Assembly (NCBI GenBank): GCA_004026145.2
Contig: CP034977.1
Coordinates: 5,331,298-5,395,297, forward strand
Length of the DNA stretch: 64,000 nt
From: Takifugu bimaculatus
Lineage: Eukaryota; Chordata; Actinopteri; Tetraodontiformes; Tetraodontidae
Reading direction: 5' to 3'
In this document: positions 39,671 through 51,530 of the stretch, piece after piece
How the letters are laid out: the number at the start of each line of letters is the position of its first letter
Numbering within the stretch: position 1 is the stretch's first letter
Program-made: the position numbers and the translations under genes
Notes under the pieces: model-generated
Seen by the model: the letters and a program-made list of their open reading frames with translations, nothing else
Databases searched by the model: none
What the model was told of the DNA's origin: nothing

Positions 39671-40979
39671 TTAGCCAAAATATTGATTTTTATGATTTTC
39701 ATGTTTTCAGAATATTGTTTTTCAAGGGAAAAAAAGGAGAGTTTAGGGAAGAGTTTCTCCCCACTTTTCTCCACGTCTCTGACGTCTCAAACCCAAGTTT
39801 GAGATGTTTATTCCTTTAGAATCAGGCCTGATGGAGCCGCGAGAGCCGCAGCTCCTCGGGATTCATTTTTAATCCTTCCTTATTTATTGCAGATATTCAC
39901 CGGAGAGAAAGAGGGAGAGCGGCCGAGCAAATGAGAGGGAAATGGGAGGAAGAGTGATTAGGTGCTGGAGTGAAAACAAAGAAGTAAAGGACGGCTGTGA
40001 AGGAAGCTTCAAACGGGTTTGTTTCGCTCTCCGGACATCATCCTATGATTCCTGCTTTTCCTTTAAACCCTGTTGTGGAAACATGAACTGCTCTCTTCCT
40101 GAATTGGAGCCATGCAACCTGGAATTATTCATTTTAATCACACAATCACAACAAAAACGCTCTTGTCCCACTTTACCCCAGAATATCTGGATGAATGAAT
40201 AATATTCCTAAATATGAAAGTGGCGGCGGTGCGGCCTGCTCCCGCCCACCTGTGACTGATTGGCTCCCTCCTCCTTTCCTTAAAAGGTGTCCTTTCACTT
40301 CCTGGTAACCTCGCTGACCTCCAGTCAAGGTCGTGTCGGGTGTGTCAGGTGAACGACGTGGGAGGGAAATATTGAGCTGGTTTAGCTGTGTAATGCTAAT
40401 TTGCTAGCTCACCAGCAGTCCGGATGCTCCCGGCGGACCTGATGGGGTCGCGCACGTGAGCAGTAAAGTAAAACCTCCGAACGTCGTCATGGTTAAAGAC
40501 GCATCACAGGCGGAGCAGCGGCCCATTTTTGTCTCACACCTCCTTTATTTTCGGGATCCTTTCCACCTGTGTCCCGGTCTCCGCCCCCTCCCCCGATGGG
40601 TTCCACCCCGGCCCCGATCCGGCGGACCCAAACTGGCGGTCGCGCTCCTTTGTGCTCCGCGTCGCATTCCTCATTTCCCTTTGTTCTTTTGTTCCGCGTG
40701 AACCTCGTTTCCCCTCCAAGCGGGGTGTGAACCCGCCGTCCCCATAACCTTAAACTTAAACAGTTGGTTCACGTTTTACAGCCCGGCGCCGCTCCCCGAT
40801 CGGCATCATCTTCCATATTTGCATGCGCTCGGATGCTGAGGGAGGCAAATTGACTGAGAAAATGGCCATATTACCGCGCAGTGGGGGAGCGAGGGTGTCA
40901 TGTGCAGCAAACAAAAGAATACGCCGGTGATGGCTCTCACACCGAGCAAATGTCTGCTCTCAACTCAGCCGAATCACAG
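39671..40979. other. Intergenic, no gene recognised
   Basis: 40030-40200 is repeat-free and AT-leaning (GGAATTATTCATTTTAATC), a weaker regulatory candidate. GCTAATTTGCTAGC lies near 40394-40407. Confidence 0.45.
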
Positions 40980-41028
40980 ACTGTGCACGTGCACGCGTGC
41001 GCGCGCGTGCGTGTGTGTGTGTGTGTGT
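40980..41028. repeat. GTGCACGTGCACGCG/(GT)n alternating tract
   Basis: Begins with palindromic GTGCACGTGCAC, passes through GCGCGCGCGTGCG and ends in (GT)9. Purine-pyrimidine alternation with CG content makes it the best Z-DNA candidate here. Confidence 0.9.
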
Positions 41029-42599
41029 GAGACAACAGCACAAGATTCCTGATGATTCCTGGATGATTCCTGGTTCTTCTGTTGCCTTCGCGGCCTCGAC
41101 CACAAACACCAACGGCCCCAAGTAAACCCTGCGGAGTCCTCCTCTCGAACCACCTCTGGTGGGTTTTGGTAAACTTTCACGTGGAACCGGCGCCGAGCGA
41201 GCGCGTTCCGTCGTCCGCCGTCCCCCAGACTGATCAAAGGGGGCGACTGGCTGCTGCAACAGGTAATTACGCAGTAGATACTGAGTCCATATTCAGATAA
41301 AAGAAGGTGTTGATGGAATCTCTGGCGCGCGTGTGTGCTGAGCTGAGGGGGTTTGTGTATTAGAAACCGCTCAATTTCACACATGCTTAATCTTGAGTGA
41401 GTTGGCTGTGAAGGATTTGTGGAGGAGTGAGCGTTTTGTGGGATGTAAGGAGGAAATTGGGGGCAATGGGACGCGGGACGCTCCGGTTTAATGGAGTGAC
41501 GGGAGGAAGTTCGGACCCCGGGTTTCCCTGCGCCGCTCCTCGAGATTTCAACGGGATGTTCGGAGACGCGGGACGGCGGGGAGACGATGACGACGAGAGC
41601 GCGTCTGACCGAACCGACCCGGCTCATCAGCTCTCAAGGGTCAAGGGTCAGCGCACAGAGGCTGGGGTCAGCCTCAGGTGGGACAGGATCGGGAACAAGG
41701 AAAACTCCAGGAATCTCCCGTTTTCCCGGGGTTTGACCCTCCGCTGAACCTCGACCTCAGTGACTTCTGGGAGAGGAAATGGTGATGGGAAGGTCCAGAG
41801 GAGGCGCCGTGGCCTCCCCCGGCGCCACGCACGGTAGATTTTGGCTCTTCAAGAGCAACGACAACAAAAATACAAAATGGCCACCCTGCCGCCAAACGGC
41901 GGGCGGGAGGAGCTTCTAATGTTTGTTAGCGCATCGTTTCACATGGAACACCTCGACCTGTCGCAGCGAGGGAATAATAAATGAAGATATTCCGTGAGCC
42001 GCCGTCTCGCCGTCCTGACATGACACTGGAAGCAGGCAGAGCTGATTAGCATCATTAGCAACAGCCAGCGCTCCCAGTCACACCTATTATCCTTCTGACC
42101 ACAGGTGCAGACTCCTCTGCCTCTTCGTCGGGCTAATGTCAGGTTCTGAGGGAGGAGCACGCCACTCCCTGCACGCCGAGTGCCTTTCCACGCATCCTGC
42201 ATCCGCGTGGGAGTGTGAGAGAGGAAGCGTTTAAGCAGGTCGGTAGAGCGACCTGACGGGCGGAGCCGTGAAGCGTTCAGTGTGGGAACAGTGGGAATTA
42301 GCGTGACGACCCTGGGAACACGTCGAGGAGTGCTGTCTCTGGCTCCCCCGGTCGTTTAGTAGATCATCAGACATGAAGGATGATTAAAACAGGAACAGGA
42401 GGCCTCGGGCTGGTCAAAGGCTCCCTGGAACCATCAACAATCATCACCAGGAAGCCAAGAAACTGAGCTGGTTTGATGATTCCGACCCGGACGGATCCAC
42501 ATTTGCCGCGTCATCGTCACTCTCTGTACGTGAGCTCAAAGCTGGGCTCAGATCAGTGGACAGAACTTGTTCTGAGCATGAATGAAACCATCCACCACC
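41029..42599. other. Intergenic, no gene recognised
   Basis: GATGATTCCTG is repeated near 41049-41073. Mixed sequence with overlapping short frames; the 41427-41747 frame has no domain. Confidence 0.5.
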
Positions 42600-42900
42600 A
42601 GGACCAGACCCTCTGTCAGTTTAATTAACAACAATCCTTGTTTAATTAAGGTCTCCGTTTGTCAGACAGCACTTGTTAACTTTTTTATTAAGAGCTACAA
42701 CGGCGAGATAATTTAAGTAAGCCCCCCCACCCCACACACACACACACACCCACACATTCCAGGTCGCTGTTGACGATTTCAAACACTCTTTTTAGGCTAA
42801 ACGTTTCCAATATTTTCACCGTGGCCATAATTAAAGCCCCTTTAGAATCTGATGATTGCCCTTAATTAAAAAAAAAAGTGTGTAAATTCCAGTGATACCA
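42600..42900. promoter_or_regulatory. Candidate conserved non-coding element interrupted by CA repeat
   Basis: GTTTAATTAACAACAATCC, CTTGTTTAATTAAGG, TTATTAAGAGC, then (CA)n at 42732-42757, then CCATAATTAAAGCC and CCCTTAATTAAAA. Five TTAATTA/TAATTA sites. Confidence 0.38.
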
Positions 42901-43736
42901 ATTAAAGCTGGGGGGAGGTCTGCTTGGAAGTTTACAGCGGTTTGGGTGGCCGACCAGGCAGAACCCGACACCGGGGAGGACCAATGAGAACGCTCGGTGG
43001 CGAACCCTCCACACTCCGACGCCTGTGTGCGGCTCGAAAGCGAGATGGCCACGATAAGACGGAGATAAGATAAGGCGAGTCTTTTCAAAGTGATTTCCCC
43101 AACAAGCTACATGCTGTATTCAATTTAGATGGTAAGATATGCATGAAATAAATTGGATTTGGAGGGTGAAGATAATACATTTCTACGTTTGCGGTTGTTG
43201 TTTTGAGAGTGATTTCCACGCCTGAGATTGGTTCGATTTGTTTTTCCTGGCCCCGTGGCTTGTAAAATGACGAGGTGACGATCCGGGGGATGCGCGCTGG
43301 TCGCTCGGTTGAGTCCGGCCTGATGAAAGGAGGGACCGTCGTCCATGAAGGAGCGATTCAGCAGAGGGGGGGGGGCACGTGAAAGTTTGGATAGGGTGGG
43401 TTTCGAAAGCTATAATCCTTATTATAGAAATTTGAAACACGTTTTTGACGATAAAAAAAGGCAAAAAACAAGCAGCAGGTGAGCTTAGCGGCGTGTTCCG
43501 CCACGCTCTGCAGAACACACTGCCCCCCCCCCCCACCGTAAGGCTGATAAACGCACTCTCCTCTATTGCCAGACCTAATGAAGAATTCCAGTTGCCAGGC
43601 TGGGCGGCGACGCTCGGACAGTGGGGATTTTTCATCCAGTAATGTTGGCACGGGTCATTAATTGTGCCTCGCCACGAGAGCAGTGGGCTTGTCATTTGGG
43701 TATAGTACCTCTATACATCTCCCCAACCCCACCCAC
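42901..43736. other. Intergenic, two weak regulatory candidates
   Basis: 43090-43190 (ATTCAATTTAGATGG, GCATGAAATAAATTGG) and 43535-43700 (CCTAATGAAGAATTCC, GGGTCATTAATTGTGCC) are repeat-free. G run at 43365-43374, C run at 43523-43534. Minus-strand frame 43183-43695 matches nothing. Confidence 0.45.
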
Positions 43737-43762
43737 CACACACACACACACACACACACACT
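43737..43762. repeat. (CA)n microsatellite
   Basis: About 13 repeats. Confidence 0.95.
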
Positions 43763-44299
43763 TTGACCCGCTCATCCTCCTCTGTGTCACGGTGGTCCGT
43801 AAGGCCCACCCCCGCACCCCACAGAGTGGACTGACCCACTTACGGTCACTAACTGATGACCCCACTCCGGGGTTTGGACTGATGTGTTTATGGGCAGGAC
43901 AGCAAAATTCCTCAACTGGAGCCAGTTTCATGGGGCAAAGTGACCCATTCAGAAGAGCTCTGACCAGTTTAGAACTGGTGCCGTTACCAGTTCATCGTGG
44001 AAGTGGATTTAGGTCCGAAAGTGTCACTTGTGAATTTGCAGTCAGTGTTTTTTGTGTTTTTACTGTTAAAGAATAGGTTTGAACTTTGTAAGTGGCCTTA
44101 TTTCACCACTCATGGAGGTTGCTGCCGAGTAATTAAAATTAAAAATTAAACTGATGCAATTTAAGCCCCCCCCCCCCTCAAAAAAGAGACGCCTTTCCAA
44201 CTTTATGGCACATTTTTGCTTCCCAACTCTCCAAGGTCAGGTTAATCTCATTTTGTCTCGGGGTCCTTTTGTTTCTTATGAAATCTAACTGTAAAAATT
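43763..44299. other. Intergenic, no gene recognised
   Basis: AT-rich GTAATTAAAATTAAAAATTAAAC at 44130-44151 and C run at 44167-44177 are the only marked features. Confidence 0.5.
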
Positions 44300-44780
44300 A
44301 ACCACTTTCCTTTGTACTTTTGGCGCTCTTTAGCCTTTTTTCCCCCCACATTAGATTTTTCAATGCAGACTGAAAGAATTCCTTTTCCACACTAATTCCA
44401 CGTTGCTCGTGTGGGGAAAAATGGCCCAGTAGGTATGAGCGCATGACAGCACTAAGAATGCGTTTTACACACTCTGGCATCAATACTGACAGCTTATCGC
44501 TACCTCGCAGCGCGACCCAAACAAAGCCTTTATTTGTCTCCTTTTTGAGGGCAGAAAGAATTCCCAAATAAAGGAAATGGGCTCTTAGTTTCTTCAGCAT
44601 TAGGGAGGAGGACAAAGAAAGTGAACGAGACAATCAGCAGAGACCCCCGTGAACAATTTCAGCCTTATTTATTGGTTTTTGGGATTTCCACGGCTAATTT
44701 GCTGTGAAATGCAGCAATGGACGTGGAGATAATTTCCTGAACAAAACCTCCCAGTAATTAGTGTGCGGCCAGAATCTGGA
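44300..44780. promoter_or_regulatory. Strong candidate conserved non-coding element
   Basis: Nearly 480 bases of even, repeat-free sequence including CACACTAATTCC, GGTATGAGCGCATGAC, CAAAGCCTTTATTTGTC, CCCAAATAAAGG, CTTATTTATTGG and CCAGTAATTAGTG. A 111-codon minus frame (44298-44633) is open but has no protein similarity I can name. Confidence 0.42.
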
Positions 44781-44929
44781 GAGCATCCCCTGGTAGAACT
44801 CCGCCGGCATCGACTTGGGCACAGTTGGCGCGGCAGCAGCAGCCAAAGCGACTACTTTTATCCCATCCTCCTCCTCTTCAGATCCTTCTTCACCTCCACG
44901 TAATCCTCGCCCCTCCTCGTCTTTGCCAT

Positions 44930-45150
44930 TTCCTCAGCCTCATTTCGCCCCAGTCACAGTGACTGATGTCTGCCAACTTCCTGCTAAAAAATTTGCGAGC
45001 CTATCTAATTTGCAAATAATAAGATCTGTGCCCGGAGGCGAGCCGCACTGTTTCCCCACCGTGAAATCACCGCGGTGGCGAGATGAGGAGAGATAGACAG
45101 CGTTGATAAAACACGCTGTAAAGTGAGGAAAATAGAGCCGAATCATCAAA
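44930..45150. promoter_or_regulatory. Candidate conserved non-coding element
   Basis: GTCACAGTGAC palindrome near 44954, CTATCTAATTTGCAAATAATAAG (octamer-like TTTGCAAAT) at 45001-45022, then TTGATAAAACACG. Confidence 0.38.
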
Positions 45151-45399
45151 CCTTTTAAGAAACACAGATCCAGTGTTTATCTCCAATTGTTTCAGTCTGA
45201 GGAGCCGTGGAGCCTCACTCAGATGCCGCCTCTATGCAGACGATTACTGCATTTACTGCAGCCATTTTTGTTTTCAGTAAAACCCGAAATACGGAGAGTT
45301 GAGCGGTGGTTTGACCTGCTGATGAGCGCTAGAGTGGGAGCGTGTGGACGCCGTTGACTTGTGTCACAGGATGTGGCGCCTGCTCCTTTTGAATCGTGT

Positions 45400-45710
45400 C
45401 ATTTCTTGCTTAAACACCTTTAAATGATGGCGGTGGTTATCAGGTGATATTCTAAAATTACAATCGGTCCAGATGGCGGTTTGGAGTCGGGCCAGTGGAG
45501 GAGTTGCCGGTAAACATCTGCACCCCGGGCCACTCCTCGCTCCGCTCCTCAGGCTCCCCATCCCCACTGTGGGCAATTAAGTTAAATTCAGCAAAAGAGC
45601 GTTTTATTAGTTTTTGCCCAAAGCCGGAGAGCGTGGCGATAAATTCTCCCTCTGAGCACTCTGGGATACAAATTGGCACATTAACCAGCGAATAGCTGGA
45701 GGCGACGCTT
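45400..45710. promoter_or_regulatory. Strong candidate conserved non-coding element
   Basis: GGTTATCAGGTGATATTC, AAAATTACAATCGG, GGGCAATTAAGTTAAATTC, TTTTATTAGTTTTTGCC and GGCACATTAACC; about 300 bases without simple repeats. Confidence 0.4.
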
Positions 45711-45879
45711 TGGTTCGTACCTCAAGGGGTGGCCGGGGGGTCCGCGAATGTGCCGATTCACAGGCTCTCCGTCAGTCAGTGGGACGGTGCGGGGCTCAGA
45801 ATGAGCTAATGGCTGACATCTGGCGCTGCCCCCCATCTCTGTCGCCCCTCTCTCTACATGCACAAATACATATGCACGC

Positions 45880-46260
45880 CCTCCAACACTCGCTCCCTCT
45901 GTTCCCTTTGGCAAGCCCAAGCTGTTTGCTTTTGTGGCCTGATGAGCCCTCTCTATTTATCTGTTATTACACTGGAATTGTCAGATCCAAAAACCAAGAG
46001 GGAGCCTGTCTGTGTGCCAGCGCTGTTGGCTGGGGGGCCACGTGGGCTGCCACCAAAACCCTCCTTTCATCCACGCTCCCGGCGTCTATCGATCACCATC
46101 GCTGGGATACGAGGAACCTGCGCAGTCCGTCTGTCTCCGTGTTCCTATTAGCCGCCAACTGACTTTCTGCCTCCCACCATCCGGCCTGGCTCGGCGCCTC
46201 CCACCCTCTCTCCACCGCTGCATCAGAGGGGCTTTCAACAGTGCTAATGAGGATTAGCAT
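45880..46260. promoter_or_regulatory. Candidate conserved non-coding element
   Basis: CAAGCTGTTTGC, CTATTTATCTGTTATTAC and GTGCTAATGAGGATTAGC. Several frames stay open across 45858-46257 but differ in strand and lack splice sites. Confidence 0.33.
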
Positions 46261-47319
46261 GTTTGTGTTGTTTATGTGTGTCACCCTAATCCTTTTAGCA
46301 ATAAGCTGTTTTCGCAGGAAGTAGAAATAATTTATGTGTGGCACGATTTTCATTGGACGGTGCGTTGGCAGGGCGGACGTTCCACGCAGACACGTGCACG
46401 TATGTTGTTTGACACGTTTGCAGACACGTAAACAACCGTTAACACGCGTGTAAATGTTCAACGCGGACGGCTGAAAGGGAACCATCGCCCTGCTTTTGCC
46501 TCTTGTTGCGATGCGTTCAGGGAGCGCGCGACAGGTTCATTTGTGCATCTTTTGCAAGTTACAGACGAAAAGTTTGATCCCGAAAGACGAGCGGGGTTGG
46601 ATCCAGTTCCGCTGTGAGCTGTGTCATCAGCCGCCGGTGCATGCAGCCCCCTCCTGGGAACTTTTCATCCCCCCCCCCCTTCCCAAAGTCCCTCGTGCCC
46701 ATCAAAGTCTGATTTTCCATGCTGGCGGGCCAACCATGGAGGCCCACAGCCAGGGACAGGTGGGAGGCAAGGCAGGCCGGAGCAGGGCTGAGGAGGCCAG
46801 CGAGCCGGCATCTGAGCCCGGGGGGGTGCGTTGGGCTGCGGCCAGGAACTGAACTGAAAATAGTCCTGCCCTGACACGTAGGCCTGGAGGTGCACGTGAC
46901 TCCAAACACACGCACAGTTGGTGGATTCAGCCTGCACCAACAAACACCAGAGCGTTTAACGGGGGCCTCTTCGTAGGCGTCGCGGCCCTCCTGCATCAAT
47001 AAAACATTTTGAGAAAAATGTGGCATCACGCTGCATAAATCCTGTTAACAACAGGCTCTCGGGGCACCTGCAGCACACATAACTCTGGGGTCTTTATAGA
47101 CCTGTACTGTACACAGTCTGCTGCTAATAAAGCTACACTTGAGCTCGTAACAATCTGAATTGGTTTGGCCTGTTTTTATTTCACAACATCTCAGAAAAGA
47201 CAAGAAAATCAGTTCCTTCCAAAGTCAAAGTCGGGCCCGAGGTGCTTGGCTCAGACTGAGGAGCCGGTCCACTTTGGATTAATTAAAAATAAATCAAATA
47301 GTAAACCTGGAACGTGAGC
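46261..47319. other. Intergenic, no gene recognised
   Basis: CACGTGCACG-type words near 46391-46402; C run at 46669-46679; 46990-47310 AT-leaning. Confidence 0.5.
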
Positions 47320-47640
47320 TTTGTGCGACCATTATTCTCGCCCCCCACAGAACATCGAAGTAAATTTGGGATCTCCGATGCTGCCGTGTTATTTTTCCGC
47401 GCTTTGTCTCCTCACCTGCTGGCGTCTTGTCCATCTTCCGAACTGTTAAATCAAAATAACACCAGTGAGGCCACTCAGGCTATCAAACCTATTTTCTCCC
47501 CAGTCCACTGTCCTTCCCAGAGTTTAAACTTCCCCTGCCGCCTTCCATTTTATGCCTGGTGTAAATGAGTTCCCCCACAAAATCTATAGCGCATCTTTAA
47601 AAAGCGATAACTCTCATGGCGGCACCGTGACATTGACCCC
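47320..47640. promoter_or_regulatory. Strong candidate conserved non-coding element
   Basis: GAAGTAAATTTGGG, GTTAAATCAAAATAACACC, CTATCAAACCTATTTTC, CCATTTTATGCCTGG and AAAAAGCGATAAC. Repeat-free for 300 bases; the 84-codon frame has no known similarity. Confidence 0.42.
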
Positions 47641-47732
47641 CCCTAGCAGGGCAGTTCCAGTTCAGTGGCCAGGCCTCACACTGGCTGATCACGCACAAAC
47701 ACATGTGTGACACACGCAGGCTCGTATATCTA

Positions 47733-47766
47733 CACACACACACACACACACACGCACACACACACG
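47733..47766. repeat. (CA)n microsatellite
   Basis: One GCA interruption near 47754. Confidence 0.95.
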
Positions 47767-47935
47767 TATGGGCGCAGACCCCAGGTGCACCAAGAGGAGC
47801 AGTTAAATTTCATCATTACCCTTTCTTCCGCGTGTTGAGGCTTTTTATAGGGCCTTTTTTATAGGGCCGCTCTGAAGGTGCCACTCAGGTCCCGGCGGTG
47901 CACGCGAAAGAGATAGATGGAGAGGGGAAGACGAT

Positions 47936-47985
47936 GGGGGGGGGAGACGATGGGGGGGGGACGATGGGGGGGAGACGATGGGGGG
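47936..47985 (+). repeat. GACGATGGGGGG-type minisatellite
   Basis: Four imperfect copies of AGACGATGGGGGGG with varying G-run length. Purine-rich sequence continues to about 48150. Confidence 0.9.
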
Positions 47986-48317
47986 TGAGGTGGGAAGGTG
48001 AGAAAGCGTGCGTGAACACCCACAAGCACGCGGCCGTGGGACGCACAAGCAAAACAAGTAGGGCACAGGGGAAAAAAAGAGGAATATGGAGCAGAAAAGA
48101 CTGGTGAGGGAGGAAAGGAAGGAAGGGAGGAGGAGGGGAAGAGTGAGAGAGGAGCACGGGTTGACAGTGTGACGACGGGCTGATATAAAAACAGTGGCGA
48201 GGGTGGTGGATAAGGCCGATGATGAATGGGCTGCAGACACTCATCCATCCCGCTGAAGGATTTGCAGCCAGGGAGTCGTGTACAGACACATCTAAGAAAG
48301 AAAAGACTGTATACGTG

Positions 48318-48360
48318 CACGCGCACGTGTGTGTGCGTGTGTGTGTGTGTGGGGGGGGGG
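48318..48360. repeat. (GT)n with poly-G end
   Basis: CACGCGCACGTGTG lead-in, GT to 48350, then G10. Confidence 0.95.
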
Positions 48361-50129
48361 TTGTGTGTTTCAGGAAGGTGTGATGGACGGGTGATTGCGA
48401 GATGGGACAAGGGAGAAATAGGCTTCTCACCACAAGCTGTGTGTGTATCTTAGCGTCAGCTTACAGATGGCGGCTCAGCGCACGTCGGCCTCATGCGACG
48501 GTCCGTGCGCATGCTTTGATGTCAGAGGCGCTCCGCGGCGGCGTCGCGGTGACACGCGGCTGCCATGGAAGATGTATGGCGACGCCGCCGCGTGCAGGCC
48601 CATCCGTATCCCTCAGCGCTATCAGCGTTAGCCAACTCTGTTTTATTGCTGCACGCAGCGGCCGCAATGACGCGGCGACTCTGGAGGTGTCAGCGTGCAG
48701 CAGATCGATCGGTAAACATACTCACTCGCCCGAGATACACTTGTACATCATTGTCCGGATTTTTCGAGGAGGAGGCCTTGAGTTGTGTGCAGCGCCGGGG
48801 CACGGTAGCTATTTTTGGGAGAACGTCGTGCTAAAGATGACGCTAACTTTTCTGGAGGTTTCCTTTTTTTGGTGGGCACAGAAAGGAGCTCCCCTGACCA
48901 CCAGGGGGCGCTACTGCAGCTGCAGATGCCAACAGGTGTGAACCGGTTGGAGGTGAGCCCCAGGTATTCACCAGGCAGCCACCGTTGGGTCGCGCTGAGG
49001 TTGTTAAGGGTGACCTCAGGTTGACCCACGTTTAGGGTGAACCAGGACACGCTGTTCACTTTTCTTTTTGGGAAACAGAAATGCTCCTGTGGGAACTTCC
49101 GAAAGGTCTTCTCCCGCATCGTTACCCCCTCGCCACAGTCACCGCCAGCGCCCGGCACCCTGCGCCCGCCCCGGCCCTGGGTCCTCGCACGCTCCCCCCC
49201 GTGCATACGCTCCGTATGTGTGGAGCACTGACGCCAGTTCCCCGCCATCTGCCCCATGTTTACGCACGGAGGCCGGGTCTCTGCCGCCCTTCACCCTGTC
49301 GGAGCGGAGAAACGTCTGAACGCGTGGCCAAAAGTGGGCGGGCGATCCGGCGGGCGGAGCCTCGCTGAGGGGGCGGAGCACAAATATCACCGGTATGAAT
49401 CAGATTTGTTGCTGCTGCTCATTCTTCCTCTCTCAGTTCCATCCTTCCATGCTTCCCTGGCTCTCTCCTCACCTCTCTCTTTTTCCCGCCTCTCTTCGGC
49501 GAGCCCTCTCTCGTGCGCCCCTGCCCCCCCCCCCCTTGCTCGTTCTTGCAAATGGCTGCCCGCCAACGGTTTGTCTGAGGAGAAAACAGATTTGAATGAA
49601 GAACGAAGACAAAAGAGGGAACAAAGAGGCGGCAAAAGGCGCCACACACAAAGAGACCAGGAGATGCGCGGCGTGCGCCATGGGCGTTCAAGAGTCTTTA
49701 CTGTACAGTGGGCAGTGGTCCAACGCTGGAGGGTAATCCTTTACCTCGGCTTTCCACAGGGAACGTCGGGAACGAGTCAATCCTGATGATGCATGCGCTC
49801 TGCCGGTGACATGGAGGCATGTTAGGAGAATATCTGGGGCTGGCAGATGTGTCAGAACCCTGCTGCGGCGGCGTCGGGGTGCGGGTCGCGATGACAGGCA
49901 GATACGCATGCACGTGCACGTGAGACCGTGGAGAAAAGGCCAGATAAGCAGATTGTTCGAAGGGGGCGTTCTTCGCCGCGCGAATGCAATCATCGGGATT
50001 CAGTATTGGTGAGAATTTCCACAACATGAGGCGAAACGTTCGGGTCCCCCAAAGCTCGGCCCTGTTCCTGCCGGGGTTCCAGCGGGGGCGCCCAATCCCA
50101 CCGCTCCTGCTTTTTTTCTGAGGAGTTCT
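48361..50129. other. Intergenic, CpG-containing
   Basis: CpG-dense 48470-48600. Frames up to 179 codons (48402-48941) reflect high GC and have no domains. GGGCGGAGC occurs twice at 49352 and 49371. C run at 49526-49536. Confidence 0.5.
48898..48909 (+). promoter_or_regulatory. CTCF core motif
   Basis: CCACCAGGGGGC followed by GCTACTGCAG: exact core plus a plausible downstream extension; the best site in the window. Confidence 0.6.
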
Positions 50130-50300
50130 CCGTCTCCGTCTTTATGCGAGTGTATATCCTCCCTGTCAGGGAAACAGTGGTGGGCGGGCCGGGAGGTGGG
50201 GAGGCCTACTTTAACGGTCTTTTGAAGGAGATAAATGGCTTACAGATGGCCCAATCAATATATTCAAATGAGACACCGAGTGTAGCAATGAGCATTGAGC
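50130..50300. promoter_or_regulatory. Candidate conserved non-coding element
   Basis: GGAGATAAATGGC, CCAATCAATATATTC, AATGAGACACCG and AGCAATGAGCATTGAGC. Repeat-free until the G run at 50326-50343. Confidence 0.38.
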
Positions 50301-50689
50301 AGAGAGCCGGGGGCTCGCGGAGGGGTGGGGGGGGGGGTGGGGGGCTAAATCACCTCAGGTCATGACAAGACCGCACAGCAAAGATTCAACCGACCTGGAT
50401 GCAATTACATGTCAGCAGCGCCGGGTCAAATATTGAATCATTTGATCAGAATTATCGCTTCTCAGGCAGTGTATTAGCATAGCGCCGCGGCGTTGGCTGC
50501 TTTAAACAAAACATGCCTGTCTCCTTGGGTCAACCTCAACACCTTTGTGCACCGTTAAGCCCCGCCCACAAACAACCGACATCATCAACAGGAATCCAAC
50601 AGGACGCTACAGCATCCCGCCACCAGGGGGCGGAAAGGAAGAATCTACAGTATCAACGACGCGACGTTTCCAAACCAAAGAAAATCATT
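50301..50689. other. Intergenic, no gene recognised
   Basis: G-rich 50320-50345; 50380-50480 contains GCAATTACATGTC and CATTTGATCAGAATTATC, a weaker regulatory candidate. Confidence 0.45.
50620..50631 (+). promoter_or_regulatory. CTCF core motif
   Basis: CCACCAGGGGGC, exact match, followed by GGAAAGG. Confidence 0.5.
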
Positions 50690-51120
50690 TCATTCTTGGC
50701 TAAATTGCCAATCTTCAAATCTGCAGTTTAATGTTCGTCATCTGGGAAAATCGCCCCACTGTCTCTTTTTAACTTCCCTTTTTCCTCTTTACAGCCAATT
50801 TAGTGAGAAAGAGGAAAATAACCCCTGCTTTGATCCGCATTCCCCCCAGAACATGGAATTCCGCTCTCTAATACTCGCCCAGGATCCACTATCTTATATC
50901 CCATATGGTTCTGAGCCCAAAGATAATGAAAGGCGATATCATAATATAGATAATGCGGCAGAGAATAACCCATATCCTCAGAGATAAAGTTGTTTACTGA
51001 CAAAAGCAGCTGGTTGAAAAATGATTCGGGGAGCAACGCGGCCAAAATGAAGCAAAGAACGCAGATAGTATAGATGGGAATGTTGCTGGGGAGGGAATGG
51101 AAACATGCCCAGTTTAACCA
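50690..51120. promoter_or_regulatory. Strong candidate conserved non-coding element
   Basis: CCAATTTAGTGAG, ATCCACTATCTTATATCCC, CCCAAAGATAATGAAAGGCG, CATAATATAGATAATGC and CTCAGAGATAAAG give a run of GATA-type cores, followed by AAATGATTCGGGG. More than 400 bases without simple repeats. Confidence 0.45.
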
Positions 51121-51155
51121 GTGCTTCCGATGGGTGCAGAACTGCTGCTGCTGGT

Positions 51156-51188
51156 GTGTGTGTGTGTGTGTGTGTGGGGGGGGGGGGA
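51156..51188. repeat. (GT)n with poly-G end
   Basis: About 10 GT repeats and G11, separating two strong regulatory candidates. Confidence 0.95.
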
Positions 51189-51194
51189 TTCCCT

Positions 51195-51530
51195 GGAGGG
51201 GGAAACATGGTTTTCCAGTCTGGAGATAACATCCACACGGCGGCTCCTCGGGAGAAACATAAAAATCCAGCCAGACATTTCCCAGGTATTTTATCACGCC
51301 CTATCAGATCCCATTCCCTCTTATCACACTTTACACACACTTAAACATGGATACCCATTTCTGGACACATTGCTCACATTCAAATGCAGAGAGGTGGGGA
51401 GAAAAACGAGAGGCTACCTTTCACACGAGATGCAGGAGTTTGGGAAGAGCTTTATTATCTGGCCGGCAAACCCGAACCCACTGGAATTATGGGTAATCAG
51501 GGCAGAAATCCCAATGTGACGGCATTGGTC
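51195..51530. promoter_or_regulatory. Strong candidate conserved non-coding element
   Basis: GGAGATAACATCC, CCAGGTATTTTATCACGCCC, CCTATCAGATCCC, CTCTTATCACAC, GCTTTATTATCTGG and GGAATTATGGGTAATC. GATA-type (TTATC/GATAA) cores are prominent again. Confidence 0.45.

Noticed and set aside
47859..48433. Minus-strand frames of over 180 codons
   Set aside because: They run through the GACGATGGGGGG repeat and purine-rich DNA in three frames; Pro/Ser/His-rich composition mirrors the repeats.
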